Positions 31,600-43,272 of a stretch of 64,000 nucleotides of DNA are shown here, piece by piece. Both the position numbers and the translations under genes were made by a program. Where the stretch lies: contig WNNJ02001215.1 of NCBI GenBank assembly GCA_012934845.2, positions 1 to 64,000 of the forward strand. The letters run 5' to 3'. Below the pieces are notes generated by a model, which had not been told where the DNA came from, searched no databases, and saw only the letters and a program-made list of their open reading frames with translations. Source of the stretch: Pomphorhynchus laevis. Taxonomy: Eukaryota; Acanthocephala; Palaeacanthocephala; Echinorhynchida; Pomphorhynchidae. Numbering within the stretch: position 1 is the first letter of the stretch; the number at the start of each line of letters is the position of its first letter.

Positions 31600-32799
31600 T
31601 AATGTTTATTTAACAATGTGATTTATTTTAATAACAATAAAAAATATACGCTAACCATAAACTTATTAATAAATGTATAGATAACATAAATATAGGTAGA
31701 CTTTTAAATAATTCTAAAAGTAAAGAAATAATAGGATCAGATTTAAGTAAATATATTCCTAAAATAAGGTATAAGTTGTTACCGCCATTAGGACGAAAAA
31801 TTGTAATTATAATAAAGAATTGAAATCAATATGTAACGATAATATTAGAAACATCATAGAAACTGAATGCAATTGCAAAAGTCTTAATTTTAACAAAATA
31901 AATGAACATATATGTACCCATAATCTAGAATTAATTGAAAATTGTGAATTAAGAAAAACTCCATCAAACGGATATATAGATTAAATTAATAATAGTAAAA
32001 ATAAAATTTACAATATGTTATATAATGACTTAAATGCGTAAGCTGATTAGGACCGAAAGTTAAAATACATGCAAGGTTAAAATTTCGAAAGATTATATGC
32101 TTGAGGTGAATTAAGTAAAATGCTATCAATAGGGTATAAATATAGATAAAGTAATGATAACAATAAAAATAAAATTTACAATTCGTTATATAATGAATTA
32201 ACTGCCTACATTGGTAAGCTGATTAATAGTGAAAGCTAAATAACTATATAATAACAAATATTGATAAAGCTAGTAATAACTTTGTCTTCATATGCAAAAG
32301 GCTGTATTATGATATACTGATGAAAGAAGTTAATTATAATGATTTAAATGTAAATCCAACATATGAACGTAGTGATTTAAATTTAGAAACAATTATTACA
32401 AGTCATTGCGCAACATTGAATAATAGGGGTATAAAGGTAGAATCAGATAATAAAACTATACTTATATTATATTGGAATCCAAAATTACATAAAAATCCAA
32501 TAAAACCTAGGTTCATATGTAGTGCGTTTAAATGTACATTAAAACCACTTTCTGTCTATATGAATAAAATACTTAAAGTAATTAAAGCACACTTTAAAAA
32601 ATATTGCAAGGTAATCGAAATTAATACTGGTATAAAACACTATTTCAGTATTAATTCTACAAAAGAATTTTTAGAACAGACAAAAGGAATAAATTTTCAA
32701 AATATAAATACATACGATTTTAGTACGCTTTATACAAATCTAGATTTAGTAGATATAAAAGAAGCGTTAGTAAAATTAATTAATCTTATATATATAAGA
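31600..32799 (+). mobile_element. PLE-A copy 2, 5' segment (N-terminal part and RT start)
   Basis: Decayed frames upstream read PPLGRKIV and HICTHNLELIENCELRKT. The frame 32320-32820 then gives YWNPKLHKNPIKPRFICSAF and NTYDFSTLYTNLD, the first RT blocks (WxPKLHKxPxKxRFI, TFDFSTLYT). The gene is interrupted at LVKLINL by the 380-bp array and resumes at 38590. Same family as 2820-3725. Confidence 0.75.
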
Positions 32800-35700
32800 T
32801 TAATAGATTATACCATTTAGTATAAATGCCGTATTTCGTAAGAAATCCTGGACCGTTGTCTACTCAGCACATCCGTGCACTACTATTATACCTGCCGTAT
32901 CCATTTAGGATCCAACGAGTGCAGCGACAATTCAGCAACAACCTCTGCCTAGTGTTTAAGGATGGTCCGCAGAGCAATTCGATCTGGTTAAGAGCGTAAG
33001 CCTCAGACAATTAAGCAAAGTGTCGGAAACGCCTTTATTCACAATGTCATAGGCCACCGAAACGACCAGTGTGTACCTCATTCTACTGATGAGTGTTGCC
33101 GGGTAGTCATCATTTCGATGCTGAAGTGATCGTCTAGAAGTGACATGGTGATTGAAAGTCGTGAATCGAAGTCCAGTCTATCAAGCAACACCATTTAGTA
33201 TAAATGCCGTATTTCGTAAGAAATCCTGGACCGTTGTCTACTCAGCACATCCGTGCACTACTATTATACCTGCCGTATCCATTTAGGATCCAACGAGTGC
33301 AGCGACAATTCAGCAACAACATCTGCCTAGTGTTTAAGGATGGTTCGCACAGCAATTCGATCTGGTTAAGAGCGTAAGCCTCAGACAATTAAGCAAAGTG
33401 TCGCAAACGCCATTATTCACAATGTCACACAGGCAACCGAAACGACCAGTGTGTACCTCATTCTACTGATGATTGTTGCCGGGTACTCATCATTTCGATG
33501 CTGAAGTGGTCGTCTAGAAGTGACATGGTGATTGAAAGTCGTGAATTTAAGTCCAGTCTATCAAGCAACACCATTTAGTATAAATGCCGTATTTCGTAAG
33601 AAATCCTGGACCGTTGTCTACTCAGCACATCCGTGCACTACTATTATACCTGCCGTATCCATTTAGGATCCAACGAGTGCAGCGACAATTCAGCAACAAC
33701 CTCTGCCTAGTGTTTAAGGATGGTCCGCACAGCAATTCGATCTGGTTAAGAGCGTAAGCCTCAGACAATTAAGCAAAGTGTCGGAAACGCCTTTATTCAC
33801 AATGTCACACAGGCAACCGAAACGACCAGTGTGTACCTCATTCTACTGATGAGTGTTGCCGGGTACTCATCATTTCGATGCTGAAGTGGTCGTCTAGAAG
33901 TGACATGGTGATTGAAAGTCGTGAATCGAAGTCCAGTCTATCAAGCAACACCATTTAGTATAAATGCCGTATTTCGTAAGAAATCCTGGACCGTTGTCTA
34001 CTCAGCACATCCGTGCACTACTATTATACCTGCCGTATCCATTTAGGATCCAACGAGTGCAGCGACAATTCAGCAACAACCTCTGCCTAGTGTTTAAGGA
34101 TGGTCCGCACAGCAATTCGATCTGGTTAAGAGCGTAAGCCTCAGACAATTAAGCAAAGTGTCGGAAACGCCTTTATTCACAATGTCACACAGGCAACCGA
34201 AACGACCAGTGTGTACCTCATTCTACTGATGAGTGTTGCCGGGTACTCATCATTTCGATGCTGAAGTGGTCGTCTAGAAGTGACATGGTGATTGAAAGTC
34301 GTGAATCTAAGTCCAGTCTATCAAGCAACACCATTTAGTATAAATGCCGTATTTCGTAAGAAATCCTGGACCGTTGTCTACTCAGCACATCCGTGCACTA
34401 CTATTATACCTGCCGTATCCATTTAGGATCCAACGAGTGCAGCGACAATTCAGCAACAACCTCTGCCTAGTGTTTAAGGATGGTCCGCACAGCAATTCGA
34501 TCTGGTTAAGAGCGTAAGCCTCAGACAATTAAGCAAAGTGTCGGAAACGCCTTTATTCACAATGTCACACAGGCAACCGAAACGACCAGTGTGTACCTCA
34601 TTCTACTGATGAGTGTTGCCGGGTACTCATCATTTCGATGCTGAAGTGGTCGTCTAGAAGTGACATGGTGATTGAAAGTCGTGAATCGAAGTCCAGTCTA
34701 TCAAGCAACACCATTTAGTATAAATGCCGTATTTCGTAAGAAATCCTGGACCGTTGTCTATTCAGCACATCAGTGTACTACTATTATACCTGCCGTATCC
34801 ATTTAGGATCCAACGAGTGCAGCGACAATTCAGCAACAACCTCTGCCTAGTGTTTAAGGATGGTCCGCACAGCAATTCGATCTGGTTAAGAGCGTAAGCC
34901 TCAGACAATTAAGCAAAGTGTCGGAAACGCCTTTATTCACAATGTCACACAGGCAACCGGAAACGACCAGTGTGTACATCATTCTACTGATGAGTGTTGC
35001 CGGGTACTCATCATTTCGATGCTGAAGTGGTCGTCTAGAAGTGACATGGTGATTGAAAGTCGTGAATCGAAGTCCAGTCTATCAAGCAACACCATTTAGT
35101 ATAAATGCCGTATTTCGTAAGAAATCCTGGACCGTTGTCTACTCAGCACATCAGTGCACTACTATTATACCTGCCGTATCCATTTAGGATCCAACGAGTG
35201 CAGCGACAATTCAGCAACAACCTCTGCCTAGTGTTTAAGGATGGTCCGCACAGCAATTCGATCTGGTTAAGAGCGTAAGCCTCAGACAATTGAGCAAAGT
35301 GTCGGAAACGCCTTTATTCACAATGTCACACAGGCAACCGGAACGACCAGTGTGTACATCATTCTACTGATAAGTGTTGCCGGGTACTCATCATTTCGAT
35401 GCTGAAGTGGTCGTCTAGAAGTGACATGGTGATTGAAAGTCGTGAATCTAAGTCCAGTCTATCAAGCAACACCATTTAGTATAAATGCCGTATTTCGTAA
35501 GAAATCCTGGACCGTTGTCTACTCAGCACATCCGTGCACTACTATTATACCTGCCGTATCCATTTAGGATCCAACGAGTGCAGCGACAATTCAGCAACAA
35601 CATCTGCCTAGTGTTTAAGGATGGTCCGCACAGCAATTCGATCTGGTTAAGAGCGTAAGCCTCAGACAATTAAGCAAAGTGTCAGAAACGCCTTTATTCA

Positions 35701-38582
35701 CAATGTCACACAGGCTAACCGAAACGACCAGTGTGTACCTCATTCTACTGATGAGTGTTGCCGGGTACTCATCATTTCGATGCTGAAGTGGTCGTCTAGA
35801 AGTGACATGGTGATTGAAAGTCGTGAATCGAAGTCCAGTCTATCAAGCAACACCATTTAGTATAAATGCCGTATTTCGTAAGAAATCCTGGACCGTTGTC
35901 TACTCAGCACATCAGTGCACTACTATTATACCTGCCGTATCCATTTAGGATCCAACGAGTGCAGCGACAATTCAGCAACAACTGCTGCCCAGTGTTTAAG
36001 GATGGTCCGCACAGCAATTCGATCTGGTTAAGAGCGTAACCCTCAGTCAATTGAGCAAAGTGTCGGAAACGCCTTTATTCACAATGTCACACAGGCTACC
36101 GAAACGACCAGTGTGTACCTCATTCTACTGATGAGTGTTGCCGGGTAGTCATCATTTCGATGCTGAAGTGGTCGTCTAGAAGTGACATGGTGATTGAAAG
36201 TCGTGAATCGAAGTCCAGTCTATCAAGCAACACCATTTAGTATAAATGCCGTATTTCGTAAGAAATCCTGGACCGTTGTCTACTCAGCACATCCGTGCAC
36301 TACTATTATACCTGCCGTATCCATTTAGGATCCAACGAGTGCAGCGACAATTCAGCAACAACATCTGCCTAGTGTTTAAGGATGGTCCGCATAGCAATTC
36401 GATCTGGTTAAGAGCTTAAGCCTCAGACAATTAAGCAGTGTCGGAAAGGCCTTTATTCACAATGTCACACAGGCAACCGAAACGACCAGTGTGTACCTCA
36501 TTCTACTGATGAGTGTTGCCGGGTACTCATCATTTCGATGCTGAAGTGGTCGTCTAGAAGTGACATGGTGAATTAAAGTCGTGAATCGAAGTCCAGTCTA
36601 TCAAGCAACACCATTTAGTATAAATGCCGTATTTCGTAAGAAATCCTGGACCGTTGTCTACTCAGCACATCCGTGCACTACTATTATACCTGCCGTATCC
36701 ATTTAGGATCCAACGAGTGCAGCGACAATTCAGCAACAACCTCTGCCTAGTGTTTAAGGATGGTCCGCACAGCAATTCGATCTGGTTAAGAGCATAAGCC
36801 TCAGACAATTGAGCAAAGTGTCGGAAACGCCTTTATTCACAATGTCACACAGGTAACCGGAACGACCAGTGTGTTCATCATTCTACTGATGAGTGTTGCC
36901 GGGTACTCATCATTTCGATGCTGAAGTGGTCGTCTAGAAGTGACATGGTGATTGAAAGTCGTAAATTTAAGTCCAGTCTATCAAGCAACACCATTTAGTA
37001 TAAATGCCGTATTTCGTAAGAAATCCTGGACCGTTGTCTACTCAGCACATCCGTGCACTACTATTATACCTGCCGTATCCATTTAGGATCCAACGAGTGC
37101 AGCGACAATTCAGCAACAACCTCTGCCTAGTGTTTAAGGATGGTCCGCAGAGCAATTCGATCTGGTTAAGAGCGTAAGCCTCAGACAATTAAGCAAAGTG
37201 TCGGAAACGCCTTTATTCACAATGTCATAGGCCACCGAAACGACCAGTGTGTACCTCATTCTACTGATGAGTGTTGCCGGGTAGTCATCATTTCGATGCT
37301 GAAGTGGTCGTCTAGAAGTGACATGGTGATTGAAAGTCGTGAATCGAAGTCCAGTCTATCAAGCAACACCATTTAGTATAAATGCCGTATTTCGTAAGAA
37401 ATCCTGGACCGTTGTCTACACAGCACGTCCGTGCACTACTATTATACCTGCCGTATCCATTTAGGATCCAACGAGTGCAGCGACAATTCAGCAACAACCT
37501 CTGCCTAGTGTTTAAGGATGGTCCGCACAGCAATTCGATCTGGTTAAGAGCGTAAGCCTCAGACAATTAAGCAAAGTGTCGGAAACGCCTTTATTCACAA
37601 TGTCACACAGGCAACCGAAACGACCAGTGTGTACCTCATTCTACTGATGAGTGTTGCCGGGTACTCATCATTTCGATGCTGAAGTGGTCGTCTAGAAGTG
37701 ACATGGTGATTGAAAGTCGTGAATTTAAGTCCAGTCTATCAAGCAACACCATTTAGTATAAATGCCGTATTTCGTAAGAAATCCTGGACCGTTGTCTACT
37801 CAGCACATCCGTGCACTACTATTATACCTGCCGTATCCATTTAGGATCCAACGAGTGCAGCGACAATTCAGCAACAACCTCTGCCTAGTGTTTAAGGATG
37901 GTCCGCACAGCAATTCGATCTGGTTAAGAGCGTAAGCCTCAGACAATTGAGCAAAGTGTCGGAAACGCCTTTATTCACAATGTCACACAGGCTACCGAAA
38001 CGACCAGTGTGTACCTCATTCTACTGATGAGTGTTGCCGGGTAGTCATCATTTCGATGCTGAAGTGGTCGTCTAGAAGTGACATGGTGATTGAAAGTCGT
38101 GAATCGAAGTCCAGTCTATCAAGCAACACCATTTAGTATAAATGCTGTATTTCGTAAGAAATCCTGGACCGTTGTCTACTCAGCACATCCGTGCACTACT
38201 ATTATACCTGCCGTATCCATTTAGGATCCAACGAGTGCAGCGACAATTCAGCAACAATATCTGCCTAGTGTTTAAGGATGGTCCGCACAGCAATTCGATC
38301 TGGTTAAGAGCTTAAGCCTCAGACAATTAAGCAGTGTCGAAATGGCCTTTATTCACAATGTCACACAGGCAACCGAAACGACAAGTGTGTACCTCATTCT
38401 AATGATGAGTGTTACCGGGTACTCATCATTTCGATGCTGAAGTAGTCGTCTAATAGTGACATGATGATTGAAAGTCGTAAATCTAAGTCCAGTCTATCAA
38501 GCAACACCATTTAGTATAAATGCCGTATTTCGTAAGAAATCCTGGACCGTTGTCTACACAGCACATCCGTGCACTACTATTA
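32800..38582 (+). repeat. Retrozyme-like tandem array: 15 units of 378-381 bp plus a partial
   Basis: Taking ACCATTTAGTATAAATGCCG as unit start, units begin at 32812, 33190, 33570, 33950, 34330, 34710, 35091, 35471, 35852, 36232, 36610, 36990, 37368, 37748, 38128 and 38506 (the last cut at about 38582). Units are nearly identical. No coding frame is conserved; the 84-residue minus frame at 37312 is incidental. Each unit carries GGCAACCGAAACGACCA, then TTCTACTGATGAGTGTTGCC, then TGGTCGTCTAGAAG. Unit size, head-to-tail order and PLE-related sequence resemble metazoan retrozymes (family knowledge). The array lies within a PLE-A RT gene, flanked on both sides by TTATATATATAA. Confidence 0.92.
33841..34279 (+). 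ncRNA. Candidate type-I hammerhead ribozyme spanning two array units (representative)
   Basis: From unit n: TTCTA (33841-33845), CTGATGA (33846-33852), G, bulged T, GTTGCC (33855-33860). From unit n+1: GGCAAC and C (34192-34198), GAAA (34199-34202), CGACCA (34203-34208), then TGGTCG (34267-34272), UC (34273-34274; predicted cut after 34274), TAGAA (34275-34279). Helices: I TTCTA/TAGAA, II GTTGCC/GGCAAC, III CGACCA/TGGTCG, all nested. Loop II is about 330 nt and loop III contains the next unit's CTGATGA box. All invariant core bases of the hammerhead consensus are present. The same fold can be drawn for most adjacent unit pairs. Activity is not shown. Confidence 0.6.
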
Positions 38583-38589
38583 TATATAT

Positions 38590-39010
38590 AATAATTATAA
38601 CGCCTATCCAACAAAAATTAAACCATCAAGTAAATATAAATATATGGATAAAATTGAATTAATAGAATCCTTAAATATTTTGATAAATCAAAATTATTTG
38701 AAAGTAGGGACATCTATATTTAGACAAGTAAAAGGTGTTCCAATGGGTGGTAATAGTAGCCCAATTATAGCTGACTTGTTTTTAAGCTTTATAGAATATG
38801 AATTTGTTCATAACTGTGTAAAAACTAAATCTATACTATATAAATATATGAAATATGTTTCGATACATTGATAATATACAAATTTTGATTTTAGCTTGAT
38901 ATAAATTATATAAAATTTTATATCAATCATTTATAATTATTTATTTTCTAATTATTAAATTTTGATTTATTGATTTAGCATTATTATTTATTTATTTTTA
39001 TTTATTTTTT
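38590..39010 (+). mobile_element. PLE-A copy 2, 3' segment (RT core and tail)
   Basis: It resumes with KPSSKYKYMDKIELIESLNI, then IFRQVKGVPMGGNSSPIIAD (the GxPMG...P RT block). It ends at a degenerate catalytic box (KYVSIH for RYIDD, 38850-38871). Directly after, the sequence jumps to the 3' tail also seen after copy 1 (3530-3725), so the RT thumb and the rest of the ORF are deleted. Confidence 0.75.
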
Positions 39011-40129
39011 ATTCTCTTATTATAATAAATACGTAGACTCATTGGCTGAATTAATTATTGTGAAAAATATAAATCATTGAAAAATTAGGGTATTTGAGTC
39101 TTTATGTCTAAGTTTACGAGAACGCAATATGTTTCTCCTACTACAATATTATATCGGTTACTTGTCCATACAAGTTGTATAAAATGTAAATGACTTGAGT
39201 ATCTAGACATGTTTACACGTCGCCACACCGATTATGTGTACATGAAGATCATACGTATGGAATATTGTGTTCGTCGTGTCTTCGAGTTTCTTAAGCACAG
39301 ATCACTTTAAATTATTATCAATATCTCTATTCTCAGCCATTTACTCTAAGCATCTTAATGTGTATATCTGAAGACTAGATGTAAGTGAAACTTGTTAGAA
39401 CACGTATTATGCCGAGCAATGCACCTCATGTATAATCCATATCGTCTATCATATAGGAGTCTTCAGACATTAAGATTTTATTCGGTTCATGCATTTTTCT
39501 ATTGTCGAGATATGTGTATAACTTGTTCGAGATAACAAGTTGTTTAAGGTAACTCATCCAACCCAAATCACGATACATCACGATATATGTCGAATGCATG
39601 TTCACAATCAAGTTTTAGGGAAACAAATTCGCTCCAGATCACGATAGGTACTAGGATACTGAAATACCATTTTCTTGGGCATTTTCTTCAAATTTTCTTC
39701 AAACGAATTGTGGATGAATTAATTGTCTGAACTACGCTATTATTCAGTATTTTTATTTTTATTTATTAATGTAATGCAAATGGAGTGATGCTCGAAAATT
39801 TGTCATGTAATAATACATGTATTAAGGCAAATGGAATTAAAACATTTGTATTTTATGAATGTGAATCATTCTTTCATCCGTGTAATATCGTTTTAGGTAT
39901 CTTGGAGGTCTTCGATTACGAATATACGAATGCTGCTTATATTACGACGGATTTGCAGTCGTGTAGCGTTTTTTCTGCCTGAGTTTCGAGTATTGATGAT
40001 ATCCTTTTTCATTCAATTGCATATCGTTCGGAGGTTCTGGTTATTCATCATTATTTTGATTTTGTGGCCACATTCTCCATTCGATATTTTGGAATCCATG
40101 TAGACTGTTTCTTGTATTTATGCCATTAA
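39011..40129. other. About 1.1 kb with no recognised content
   Basis: AT-rich, with only short frames (39426-39611 minus, 39785-39982 plus) that match nothing I know. No repeats or RNA genes seen. Confidence 0.4.
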
Positions 40130-40845
40130 CTGAAACCAGATAATGGGGAGGTCAGTAGAACACGCATCTCTGAGGGGCACGTAATCGTGGTTATCAGTAT
40201 ATCCGTCACATGACAAAAATACAAGGCTAAGAAATGATGAGTTCCGCCATGCCATAGCTGCAAGATACGGATTGCTTTCAAAAAATGCACCGATACATTG
40301 TCAGTGGGCATGCAAAACTCGCTTGTATACACGCTCTTATGTCCTCTATGCGGACTTTTATCAATTTGACGGTATGATTCGGGATCTCCTAGCCAATACA
40401 CTCACGGAGATACGCCCATATGTACAGATCAAACCAGTACTTAGGCCCGTACCCGCATATGCCACATATGAGCAGCAGACCACGACTACCGACAGAGAAG
40501 CGAGATTAAATATTTCATGTAATGAACTATTTGGCCATAGACCGGAGCGTATTCTAATTGAGGTATGCATTTTTAATGCGTTCGCACCATCCAACTCTTC
40601 AAGGGATCCCGAATCATTTTTTAAATATCACGAATGCCCTAAAAAGAATATATTCAACGAATCACAGAAATCGAACGTGCATCCTTCATTCCTGCCATAC
40701 TATCACACTGGCGGTACTAGCAAGCAAACTGATAGCTTATTAAAACAGATCGCACAAATTAAGTCTGAAAGAACGGAGACAAGGTATTCGGACGTTATAT
40801 TAACATTACGTTCCAGAATGGAATCCGTCTTGCAAGGATGATATT
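40130..40845 (+). mobile_element. C-terminal part of a LINE with restriction-like endonuclease domain (R2-like type)
   Basis: Frames read LRNDEFRHAIAARYGLLSKN (about 40221-40280), then in 40272-40841 a degenerate Cys/His cluster (CQWACKTR), MIRDLLAN, IRPYVQIKPVLRPVP, ARLNISCNELF and ILIEVCIFNAFAPSN. This order recalls the post-RT region of non-LTR elements with a restriction-like endonuclease: CxC..H..C, RHNxxRD, then R-x-D...FFDVRVFNPxAPS. Asn replaces the usual Asp in RLN, and Glu replaces Asp before V. The RT itself is absent. Clade uncertain. Confidence 0.5.
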
Positions 40846-41199
40846 GCTATGCATTTGGGGATTGATATCGGCATTTCATCTTCCGGAGGGTTTTCCATCA
40901 AGTCATCTGGAAATTCCAAATTAATGTTATATGTTTAACCCAGATGTTGTCCATTAGAGGGCATTTTACGATTACGTGTTTTATTTTATTTTAATTTATA
41001 ATAAATCATAATTATTGTAAAAAAATAATAATTAATAATTGTTTTGTTCTCAAAGTTATCAATATTTCGGTTCACAATAGTCATACACATCCCTCTATCT
41101 AGTTATTTACTCAAGGATTATATGATGTTGAATTACTCGATGATTTACATATTGAAAACATGTATACTCATAAAGCGACTGAATTCGTCTACTACGAGT

Positions 41200-41560
41200 A
41201 TTTATTTCGTACTTGATGGTATTGAACCTTTGAAATCGACTGTGATACTCTCAAATACTCGAGTTGCTTTAATTACATGAAAAATTGCGGGACAGTTAAA
41301 ATGTTGTTCAATTTCGCAGCGTATGTTACAGTTATCGCAGATTTTCTTTATCTCATTGTAGAGGTAAAATAAGTTATAGGTTCGAGTAAACACAGATAAG
41401 CGGCGAATACCTGGAAGACATAGAGATGTGTGAAGTTCTTTAAGAATTTTTGAATTATCTTGAATAGTGCAAATACCAGAGAGAGCATCAACTACAACAT
41501 TCGTCTTTCCCGATGTGTATGCAATGTCGAATTTAAAGCAGGACATCTCAAACCTTCATC
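41200..41560 (-). mobile_element. Ty3/Gypsy-type LTR retrotransposon fossil, pol fragment
   Basis: The minus-strand frame resembles the end of RNase H and the start of the integrase region of Ty3/Gypsy pol, with TSGKTNVVVDALS, LCLPGIRR and ITVDFKGSIPSSTK. It is an isolated, broken fragment with no LTRs seen nearby. Confidence 0.65.
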
Positions 41561-41639
41561 TTTCGTTTTTTACTCTCGATCCGATTTGGAGCTTTACATT
41601 TAAACATAAACGAATCGTATTGCTTGGTTGAGGATATTT

Positions 41640-42335
41640 GTTTGATCGAAGTCAGAGAGTAGTTATTGAACAAATACACTCAAATTGGAGATATACGCAT
41701 CGAAGAGTATCACAAGTAGGATCCGTATCGCCACTTTTCAATATATATTTGAATGATCTAGCCCCGAATTTAAACGAATGTATCTCCGTCAAATACGCTG
41801 ATGATTTAAGTATATAATCGGGGCTAGAATTTAAGTATATAATCGGGGCTATAAATTCGGGACTGGAATAATCTAGCCCCGAATTTAAACGAATGTATCT
41901 TCGTCAAATACGTTGATGATTTAAGTATTCAAATACGCTGATGATTTAAGTATTCAAATACGCTGATGATTTAAGTATAGTATACGCTGATGATTTAAGT
42001 GTAAACGGAAGTTTCACGAAGCTGTTTAGTTGCTGTCTTAACTAGACGCAGTAATAAAATGGTCAGTTGATACAGTATTTATTTAAATATCATAAATTGA
42101 TGTGAACTCGTTCCTTATTTAAGAAGAACGCGTGATGAACCGATCATTATCTTGAAAATAAATGCAACCGAATTAAAGAATTTCAGCAGTAAGAATTCTT
42201 GGAGCCACTATTACAAGTAAAATATCTTGGGCCAGCACATAAAGAATACTCTTAACAAATCCTGTTCAAGATTGTTTATTTTGAAAAGCCTTAAATAATT
42301 AGGCGTCAATCCATCGTCTATGTCACTCTTTTATA
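41640..42335 (+). mobile_element. LINE-F reverse transcriptase, 5' piece
   Basis: Plus-strand frames read NWRYTHRRVSQ, FNIYLNDLAPNLNECISVKY-type text followed by ADDL (catalytic YADD), then after a tandem duplication CELVPYLRRTRDEPIIILKI, INATELKNFS and SCSRLFILKSLKQLGV, SMSLFY. Order and content fit a non-LTR RT. The element resumes at 43273 after a LINE-A insertion. Confidence 0.65.
41800..42005 (+). repeat. Local tandem duplications within LINE-F
   Basis: The phrase AATACGCTGATGATTTAAGT and close variants recur five to six times around the YADD box, with a copied CTAGCCCCGAATTTAAACGA block at 41758 and 41872. Small, patchy duplications restricted to this piece. Confidence 0.75.
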
Positions 42336-43272
42336 AAAAAAAAAGATTTATTTTAACGTGGCAAATGCGTGCCAGCGCACGCTTACATGACCACAACAAA
42401 AACAAAACTGTGAATCAGCGTCGAGAAGGTGTGAACGGAGGAGGTGTTTGAATGTGATAAAGGAAGGAGCGCGGCGGACGTCGAGAGGGAGTTGATTCCA
42501 GGCGAGTGAGGCGGCGACGAGGAAGGATCGGAGACCGTAGTTGTTGGAGTAATTAGGAACGTGGAGTAAGAGGGTATGACAGGAACGAAGCGATAGCGAG
42601 GTGGGGCGAGTATCGTCTAAGAAAGGAAGGTTGATGAACGATGGGGAGCCGACAGCGATGAGACGAAAAGTAATGAGAAGAAGGCGGAGTTTGATGCGAA
42701 TGTGGATGGTGGGCCAGGAGAGTTGGGCAAAATATGTGGATGTGTGGTCGAAGCGACGGAGGCGAAAGAGCACTCGAACGGCGGTGTTGATTATTCGTTG
42801 TAGGGGTAGGATGATGGATTTTGGAGAATTGGCGAAAAGGCTAAGGCAGTAATCGATTTTAGGGAAAAGAAGCGATGAAAGAAGAGACATACAAGAACGG
42901 AAGTCGATAAGGGGGCGGATACGGCGGATGTCACGAAGAATTAAGTTAGACGAGCGGACCTTGTCACGGACGAAGGGTTTAAGGGAAAGGTGATCATCGA
43001 AATGGAAGCCTAAGAAAGTGAGATTGTGGACTACAGGGATGATCGATGAGGCAAAAGATACAATGGGAGGAGATATGCTTGGTTTACGGGGAAGGATCCA
43101 CATTATTTTGGACTTTTCGGCGTTTAGAACGAGATGGAGATTGGAGAGACGCTTGTAGATAGAAGAGAGACAGTTGGAGGCAGAAATGGCGATATCGTGT
43201 ATGCGATGTGCGGGTGCATGAGCATAGATTAGAATGTCATCGGCGTATTGCATGACGTTAAAGGAGTAAGGT
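42336..43272 (-). mobile_element. LINE-A copy, 5'-truncated, inserted in LINE-F
   Basis: It runs from RPYSFNVMQYADDILIYAHA (YADD) to the C-terminus, with one open frame of about 300 residues. The 3' hairpin (about 42366-42384) and an A-rich tail end near 42336. The open frame and well-kept hairpin point to a recent insertion. Flanks on both sides read as one LINE-F ORF. Confidence 0.82.

Noticed and set aside
33340-33370. tRNA-like B box in the array unit (AATTCGATCTGG)
   Set aside because: Poor match to GGTTCGAATCC and no A box at the right distance; a SINE origin is not supported.
33812-33900. Complete hammerhead within one array unit
   Set aside because: The three pairings interleave (GAAA segment, CTGATGA segment, GTC segment in that order), with connectors too short to bridge full helices. 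Only the two-unit fold is nested.
37312-37566. 84-residue minus-strand frame in the array
   Set aside because: The frame is not kept open in the other units and the composition is that of the repeat. Incidental.
32800-38582. CRISPR-like reading of the regular array
   Set aside because: Units are 380 bp, contiguous and without variable spacers, and the surroundings are eukaryotic retroelements. It is a tandem repeat.
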